Assembly: GCA_016302185.1 (NCBI GenBank)
Contig: JAEDOC010000013.1
Span: 1 to 26,115, forward strand
Direction of reading: 5' to 3'
Length of the DNA: 26,115 nt
Source of the DNA: Clostridium sp.
GTDB lineage: Bacteria > Bacillota > Clostridia > Lachnospirales > Lachnospiraceae
Notes under the pieces: generated by a model
The model's input: the letters and a program-made list of their open reading frames with translations, nothing else
The model's database searches: none
What the model was told of the DNA's origin: nothing
Translations under genes and position numbers: made by a program
In this document: positions 22,235-26,115 of the stretch, piece after piece
Layout of the letters: each line of letters begins with the position of its first letter
Position numbering within the stretch: the stretch's first letter is position 1

Positions 22235-23119
22235 ATGTCTATTTTTGAAGGCGCCGGCGTTGCACTTGTTACACCATTTAAAGAAACCGGGGAAATTAAT
22301 TATGGAAAGCTGGAAGAACTGGTAGAAGAGCAGATTGCCGGAGGCACAGACTGTATTATCGTATGCGGTACTACCGGTGAGGCTGCGACTCTGACCCATG
22401 ATGAGCATATCAAAGAGATTCAGTTTGTCTGTGATATCGTGAAGAAGAGAATCCCGGTGATTGCGGGAACCGGTTCCAACTGCACGGAGACCTCCGTATA
22501 CTTATCCAAAGCAGCGGAAGAGGCAGGAGCGGACGGGCTGCTGCTGGTATCTCCTTACTATAACAAGTCTACCCAGAAGGGCTTAAAGGTTCATTTCACG
22601 GATGTGGCAGAGGCAGTGAAGCTTCCGATTCTTCTCTATAATGTTCCGTCCAGAACGGGAGTGAATATTGCACCGGAGACCATCGTCTCTCTGTGCCGTG
22701 ATGTGGAGAATATCGTTGGCGTGAAGGAAGCCAGCGGCAATTTCTCTGCCATTGCCAAGATCGCAAGCCTGGCGAAGGGCTGTGTTGATATTTATTCCGG
22801 CAATGATGATCAGACTGTACCGATGATGGCACTGGGCGCGAAGGGTGTGATCTCTGTTCTGTCCAACGTAGCGCCCCGTCAGGTACATGAGATGTGTGCG
22901 GCTTATTTTAAGGGAGAGACAGAGAAGGCGATGCAGATGCAGCTGGATGCCATTCCGCTGATTGAGGCGTTATTCTGTGAGGTAAATCCGATTCCGGTAA
23001 AAGAAGCGATGAACTTAATGGGCAGAGAGGTGGGCCCGTATCGCAAACCGCTGGTGGAGATGGATCCGGCGAACAAGGAACGTTTAAGAAAAGAACTGGT
23101 AAATTACGGACTGCTGTAG
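22235..23119 (+). CDS. dapA: 4-hydroxy-tetrahydrodipicolinate synthase
   Basis: DapA condenses pyruvate with aspartate semialdehyde, the first step specific to diaminopimelate and lysine. The 294-residue TIM-barrel protein has GTTGEA (45-50), the Tyr/Arg-containing LLYNVPSRTGVN (133-144; Y135, R140) and the Schiff-base lysine K164 in VGVKEASGNF. Length is typical. AGAAGGAGGAA precedes ATG 22235. It forms a two-gene unit with dapB, 36 bases downstream, under lysine riboswitch control. In spore formers, the pathway also provides the precursor of dipicolinic acid. Confidence 0.97.
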   Translation: MSIFEGAGVALVTPFKETGEINYGKLEELVEEQIAGGTDCIIVCGTTGEAATLTHDEHIKEIQFVCDIVKKRIPVIAGTGSNCTETSVYLSKAAEEAGADGLLLVSPYYNKSTQKGLKVHFTDVAEAVKLPILLYNVPSRTGVNIAPETIVSLCRDVENIVGVKEASGNFSAIAKIASLAKGCVDIYSGNDDQTVPMMALGAKGVISVLSNVAPRQVHEMCAAYFKGETEKAMQMQLDAIPLIEALFCEVNPIPVKEAMNLMGREVGPYRKPLVEMDPANKERLRKELVNYGLL

Positions 23120-23155
23120 TATTTGATAGAGCAGAGCTTTGGGAGAAAGAGAACA

Positions 23156-23911
23156 ATGATTAGAGCAATTATGCATGGCTGCAACGGAGCCATGGGACAG
23201 GTAATTTCCGGACTGGTGGAGAACGATGAAGAGATTTCCATCGTAGCAGGAATTGATATTGCAGACAATAAGAAGAATCTGTACCCGGTATTCTCATCCC
23301 TGGAGGAGTGTGATGTGGAGGCGGATGTAGTAATTGATTTTTCCAATGCGAAGGCAGTGGATGCGATGCTGGAAGCCTGTGCGGCGAAAAAGCTCCCTGT
23401 GGTTGTCTGTACCACAGGTCTTTCTGAGGCGCAGGTGGCAGAGGTAGAGGAAACTGCGAAGAAGACGGCGGTGCTTCGTTCTGCCAATATGTCTCTGGGC
23501 ATCAATGTCCTGTTAAAGCTGTTAAAAGAGGCAGCGCAGGTGCTGGCTCCTGCCGGCTTCGACATTGAGATCCTGGAGAAGCATCATAACCAGAAGGTGG
23601 ACGCACCCAGCGGAACTGCCCTTGCACTGGCGGATTCTATCAATGAAGCGATGGATCATGCCTACCATTATAAATATGACAGAACTGCAGAGCGGGTAAA
23701 GCGCGACAGGACGGAGATTGGAATTCAGGCCATCCGCGGTGGTTCCATCGTGGGCGAGCACGACGTATATTTTGCCGGAAAGGATGAAGTGATTACGTTT
23801 TCCCATACGGCATATTCGAAGGCAATTTTTGCCAAAGGTGCCATTCAGGCGGCAAAATTCCTGGCAGGAAAACAGCCGGGACTTTATACCATGGCAGATG
23901 TGATTGGTTAA
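23156..23911 (+). CDS. dapB: 4-hydroxy-tetrahydrodipicolinate reductase
   Basis: DapB reduces the DapA product with NAD(P)H. The 251-residue protein has the nucleotide-binding GCNGAMGQ (8-15). The substrate/catalytic segment EKHHNQKVDAPSGTAL (141-156) carries the catalytic His-His and Lys. ATG 23156 is chosen because it gives the usual start MIRAIMHGCNG and is preceded by GGGAGAAAGAG; the TTG at 23123 would add an unsupported extension. Its product tetrahydrodipicolinate is the branch point to diaminopimelate and, in sporulation, to dipicolinic acid. Confidence 0.97.
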   Translation: MIRAIMHGCNGAMGQVISGLVENDEEISIVAGIDIADNKKNLYPVFSSLEECDVEADVVIDFSNAKAVDAMLEACAAKKLPVVVCTTGLSEAQVAEVEETAKKTAVLRSANMSLGINVLLKLLKEAAQVLAPAGFDIEILEKHHNQKVDAPSGTALALADSINEAMDHAYHYKYDRTAERVKRDRTEIGIQAIRGGSIVGEHDVYFAGKDEVITFSHTAYSKAIFAKGAIQAAKFLAGKQPGLYTMADVIG

Positions 23912-23920
23912 TATTTTTTC

Positions 23921-23950
23921 GCATAGATCCTTTCGGTCCGGTGCATACTA
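23921..23950 (+). promoter_or_regulatory. Sigma-G-type promoter of the small lipoprotein gene
   Basis: GCATA (23921-23925) and CATACTA (23944-23950) are 18 bases apart. This matches the published sigma-G pattern at every defined base. The 9-mer CATACTATC is shared with the spoVA promoter of this window. The start would be near 23957, followed by AGAAAGGAG and the ATG at 23979. Confidence 0.75.
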
Positions 23951-23978
23951 TCGATAATGACAGAAAGGAGATGCAATT

Positions 23979-24329
23979 ATGAAAAAAACAAAGCATGTTT
24001 TGCTCTGTTTCCTGCTGGCAGCGATATTGATACTGACAGTCGGATGCGGCGATGGAAGAAATACCGGAGGCAACGGTGCGACAGGATCCGGCGGCTCAAA
24101 TCAGTCAATGACGGGAACCAACCCATCCTCGACAACGATGGAGAGCACCGGCGGTGGAAATGGAGCTCAGAATGGCCCGACCGGTGGTGCCAATACCGGG
24201 AATACCGCGGAGAGCACCGGTGTGCTGGAGGGAATCGGCAATGATGTGCGCAATGGCGCGGATGATGTGTTAAACGGAGCCGAGGATATCATCAACGGAG
24301 GTACCGGAGCGACACAGGAGAGCCGGTAA
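23979..24329 (+). CDS. Small Gly/Asn/Thr-rich probable lipoprotein, likely sporulation-linked
   Basis: This 116-residue protein has a lipoprotein-like start: basic MKKTKH, hydrophobic core, then ILTVGC with C23 as the likely lipid-modified residue. The residue at -3 is Thr rather than the usual Leu, so lipidation is not certain. Residues 27-80 are a low-complexity Gly/Asn/Ser/Thr linker. The C-terminus GIGNDVRNGADDVLNGAEDIING is a short amphipathic repeat (VRNGADD, VLNGAED). AGAAAGGAG precedes ATG 23979. It stands alone behind a sigma-G-type promoter and before a terminator, so it should be made late in the forespore. Resemblance to YhcN/YlaJ-type spore lipoproteins is suggested by context only. 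Confidence 0.7.
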   Translation: MKKTKHVLLCFLLAAILILTVGCGDGRNTGGNGATGSGGSNQSMTGTNPSSTTMESTGGGNGAQNGPTGGANTGNTAESTGVLEGIGNDVRNGADDVLNGAEDIINGGTGATQESR

Positions 24330-24346
24330 TGTAAAAGAAGAAAAAG

Positions 24347-24401
24347 AAGAGGATTTTGCGGAAAGCAGGTGGAGAATCTGTCCGCAAGGTCCTCTTTTTT
24401 T
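24347..24401 (+). terminator. Intrinsic terminator of the small lipoprotein gene
   Basis: AAGAGGA (24347-24353) plus TTGCGGA (24356-24362) pair with TCCGCAA (24381-24387) plus TCCTCTT (24390-24396), with a small internal loop. A run of Ts extends to 24401. Confidence 0.85.
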
Positions 24402-24411
24402 GTATTTCATG

Positions 24412-24440
24412 TTTACTTTTCAGGGCGAATTCGATATAGT
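24412..24440 (+). promoter_or_regulatory. Probable promoter of the Arg-rich membrane protein
   Basis: TTTACT (24412-24417) and TATAGT (24435-24440) are 17 bases apart, just downstream of the previous terminator. The match is moderate. Confidence 0.5.
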
Positions 24441-24484
24441 AAAACCAGAGCTTATTTTATGGAGAGGCAGCAGCAAAGGAGACG

Positions 24485-24829
24485 ATGCAGTTGTCTGGAT
24501 TACAAAAGGAAGAGAAAAGGCGGGAGAGATCAAAACGGAAGAAGCTGTCTGCCGGACGGCTCCGCTATTTTAAACGGATGCGGCGCAGGCGATTTCGGCG
24601 GCGGAGATGTGCGGCCGCGGCCCTGTTTGCGGCGGCGATGGCCTATCTTTACTGTTTGAGCGGGGCGAAAGAAGCTCTGTTTACCGTGCGGGAGGAGTAC
24701 ACTGCGTCGATTGTTGTACCACGTCCCGAGGAGGGGAAAAGGGAAGCATTTCATGTCACTTTTCGCTTTAAGACCGGAGAACTTCTTTTCTTCCATGAAA
24801 CGGTGGAGATTCATAATACGGTTCCGTAG
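24485..24829 (+). CDS. Small Arg-rich single-pass membrane protein, unknown function
   Basis: This frame of up to 114 residues has an extremely basic N-terminus: residues 9-41 hold about 20 Arg/Lys, including RRRRFRRRR. One membrane segment follows at about 42-58 (CAAAALFAAAMAYLYCL), then a soluble outer part of about 55 residues ending TGELLFFHETVEIHNTVP. The positive-inside rule puts the N-terminus in the cytoplasm. AAAGGAG (24475-24481) is only 3 bases from ATG 24485 but 9 from the in-frame TTG 24491, so the true start may be TTG. Promoter and position between two terminator-like elements support a real gene. I do not recognise the family. Confidence 0.6.
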   Translation: MQLSGLQKEEKRRERSKRKKLSAGRLRYFKRMRRRRFRRRRCAAAALFAAAMAYLYCLSGAKEALFTVREEYTASIVVPRPEEGKREAFHVTFRFKTGELLFFHETVEIHNTVP

Positions 24830-24831
24830 AG

Positions 24832-24854
24832 GCTTATTAGTTATTTTAATAAGC
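24832..24854 (+). terminator. Possible weak terminator or hairpin
   Basis: GCTTATTA (24832-24839) pairs perfectly with TAATAAGC (24847-24854) over a 7-base loop, 3 bases past the preceding stop. No T-run follows directly, so termination is uncertain. Confidence 0.4.
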
Positions 24855-24861
24855 ACCAGTA

Positions 24862-24891
24862 TTGATTTTTATTGGAGGTATGTATTATAAT
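24862..24891 (+). promoter_or_regulatory. Sigma-A-type promoter of purB
   Basis: TTGATT (24862-24867) and TATAAT (24886-24891) are 18 bases apart. The start would be near 24898, giving a leader of about 60 bases. No purine riboswitch is visible in it. Confidence 0.7.
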
Positions 24892-24958
24892 TTCTACTGA
24901 AAAATGAGCTTTTTATATTTTACACTTATAAATAAAGGAAGAAGCGAGGTAGAAGAAG

Positions 24959-26115
24959 ATGCAGGATAAATATGTGAGCCCACTTTCTGAACGATATGCA
25001 AGCAAGGAGATGCAGTACATCTTTTCTCCGGATAAGAAGTTCCGTACCTGGAGAAGATTATGGATTGCGCTGGCAGAGACAGAGATGGAGCTGGGACTGC
25101 CGATTACCCAGGAGCAGATCGATGAGCTGAAGGCACATCAGGATGACATTAATTATGATGTGGCAAAGGAGCGGGAGAAGTTAGTCCGCCATGATGTCAT
25201 GTCCCATGTGTATGCGTACGGTGTGCAGTGCCCGAAGGCCAAAGGAATCATCCACCTGGGTGCAACCTCCTGCTACGTAGGCGACAATACCGATATTATT
25301 ATTATGAGAGAAGCACTGCAGCTGGTAAGAAAAAAGCTTCTCAATGTGATGAATGAGCTGGCCAAATTCGCTGATTCCTATAAGAACCAACCGACTCTGG
25401 CATTTACCCATTTCCAGCCGGCACAGCCGACCACCGTCGGCAAGAGAGCCACCCTGTGGCTGCATGATCTGTATCTGGATTTAGAGGATCTGGATTATGT
25501 TCTTTCCTCTCTGAAGATGTTAGGCTCCAAGGGAACCACCGGAACTCAGGCAAGCTTTCTGGAGCTGTTTGACGGAGACCATGAGAAATGCCGTCAGGCG
25601 GATCGGATCATTGCTTCCAAGATGGGCTTTGAAGCCTGCTATCCGGTATCCGGTCAGACCTATTCCAGAAAAGTGGATACCCGAGTGTTGAATGTACTGG
25701 CCGGTATTGCCCAGAGTGCGCATAAGTTCTCCAACGATGTTCGTCTTCTGCAGCACTTGAAAGAAGTAGAAGAACCTTTTGAAAAGAATCAGATTGGTTC
25801 CTCTGCGATGGCATACAAGAGAAATCCCATGAGAAGCGAGAGAATTGCTTCCCTGTCCAATTATGTAATGAGTGATGTGATGAATCCGATGCTGGTGGCT
25901 TCCACTCAGTGGTTTGAAAGAACGCTGGATGATTCCGCTAATAAGCGTCTCTCCGTTCCGGAAGGCTTCCTGGCGATTGACGGCATCCTGGACCTGTACT
26001 TAAATGTGGTTGATGGTCTGGTGGTTTATCCGAAGGTAATTGAAAAGCACTTCATGGCAGAGCTTCCGTTCATGGCTACTGAGAATATCATGATGGATGC
26101 GGTAAAGGCCGGCGG
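24959..26115 (+). CDS. purB: Adenylosuccinate lyase, 3' end outside window
   Basis: PurB catalyses two fumarate-releasing steps in purine synthesis: SAICAR to AICAR, and adenylosuccinate to AMP. The first 385 residues are present. They include RHDVMSHVYAYG, HLGATSCYVGDNTDI (the first conserved His region), TLAFTHFQPAQPTTVGKRA and the fumarase/aspartase-superfamily signature GSSAMAYKRNPMRSE. ATG 24959 follows AAAGGAAG and GAGGT. The frame is open to the right edge, so the C-terminal part (roughly 90 residues by family length) is missing only because of the window. Confidence 0.95.
   Translation, partial: MQDKYVSPLSERYASKEMQYIFSPDKKFRTWRRLWIALAETEMELGLPITQEQIDELKAHQDDINYDVAKEREKLVRHDVMSHVYAYGVQCPKAKGIIHLGATSCYVGDNTDIIIMREALQLVRKKLLNVMNELAKFADSYKNQPTLAFTHFQPAQPTTVGKRATLWLHDLYLDLEDLDYVLSSLKMLGSKGTTGTQASFLELFDGDHEKCRQADRIIASKMGFEACYPVSGQTYSRKVDTRVLNVLAGIAQSAHKFSNDVRLLQHLKEVEEPFEKNQIGSSAMAYKRNPMRSERIASLSNYVMSDVMNPMLVASTQWFERTLDDSANKRLSVPEGFLAIDGILDLYLNVVDGLVVYPKVIEKHFMAELPFMATENIMMDAVKAG

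Noticed and set aside
22011..22325. Open frame of 104 codons with an Arg/Lys-rich start
   Set aside because: It lies in the lysine riboswitch and terminator and runs into dapA; the sequence constraint is explained by RNA structure.
24369..24659. Open frame of 96 codons before and over the Arg-rich membrane gene
   Set aside because: It starts inside a terminator hairpin and overlaps the better-supported frame at 24485-24829.
24874..24900. GGAGG followed by ATG and a six-codon frame (MYYNFY) before purB
   Set aside because: The ATG is 1 base from the binding site and the frame lies within the purB promoter, upstream of the expected transcript start.
1..26115. CRISPR arrays, insertion sequences, tRNA or rRNA genes
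   Set aside because: No regularly spaced repeats, transposase-like proteins or recognisable structural RNA other than the lysine riboswitch were seen.

Overview
The window looks like chromosomal core sequence from a spore-forming Gram-positive bacterium of the Clostridia, most likely a Lachnospiraceae-type gut anaerobe. The evidence is a complete spoIIA (sigF) operon followed directly by a spoVA operon, strong AGGAGG-type ribosome binding sites, frequent GTG/TTG starts, a lysine riboswitch ahead of dapA, and proteins that read as clostridial homologues. I see no phage, insertion sequence, CRISPR array, rRNA or tRNA. No gene-free stretch exceeds 300 bases; the longest are 792-1061, 20524-20748 and 21969-22234, and each holds promoter, terminator or riboswitch elements.

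Region 1 (1-6462) is an envelope cluster. A TetR-family regulator on the minus strand faces away from three plus-strand genes: a secreted cell-wall-binding-repeat protein, an MMPL/RND-type membrane exporter, and a secreted coiled-coil protein whose start overlaps the exporter's end. A sigma-A-type promoter and an inverted repeat lie between regulator and operon, and a strong terminator closes it.

Region 2 (6504-9619) has its own promoter and carries folC, a 51-residue small protein and a membrane-anchored TPR protein, ending in a terminator. Region 3 (9638-14870) is the sporulation core: spoIIAA-spoIIAB-sigF, then a near-perfect sigma-G promoter, then a 54-residue membrane protein, spoVAA, spoVAB, spoVAC, a 69-residue protein of unknown function, spoVAD and spoVAE. 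SpoIIAA/AB control sigma-F in the forespore. Sigma-F leads to sigma-G, which would switch on the SpoVA dipicolinic-acid channel genes. A bidirectional terminator separates this operon from a convergent class A penicillin-binding protein gene (14893-17766, minus).

Region 4 (17823-26115) is a series of short housekeeping units, several with their own promoter: a YigZ-family protein, typA/bipA, a tandem-OB-fold single-strand DNA binding protein, a CobO-like P-loop ATPase, and the lysine-riboswitch-controlled dapA-dapB pair. They are followed by a small probable lipoprotein behind a second sigma-G-type promoter, a small Arg-rich membrane protein, and the 5' part of purB, which runs off the right edge.

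The least explained items are the small proteins in and near the sporulation operons (51, 54 and 69 residues), the sigma-G-type small lipoprotein, and the three-gene exporter cluster. Genus-level identity cannot be settled from the sequence alone.
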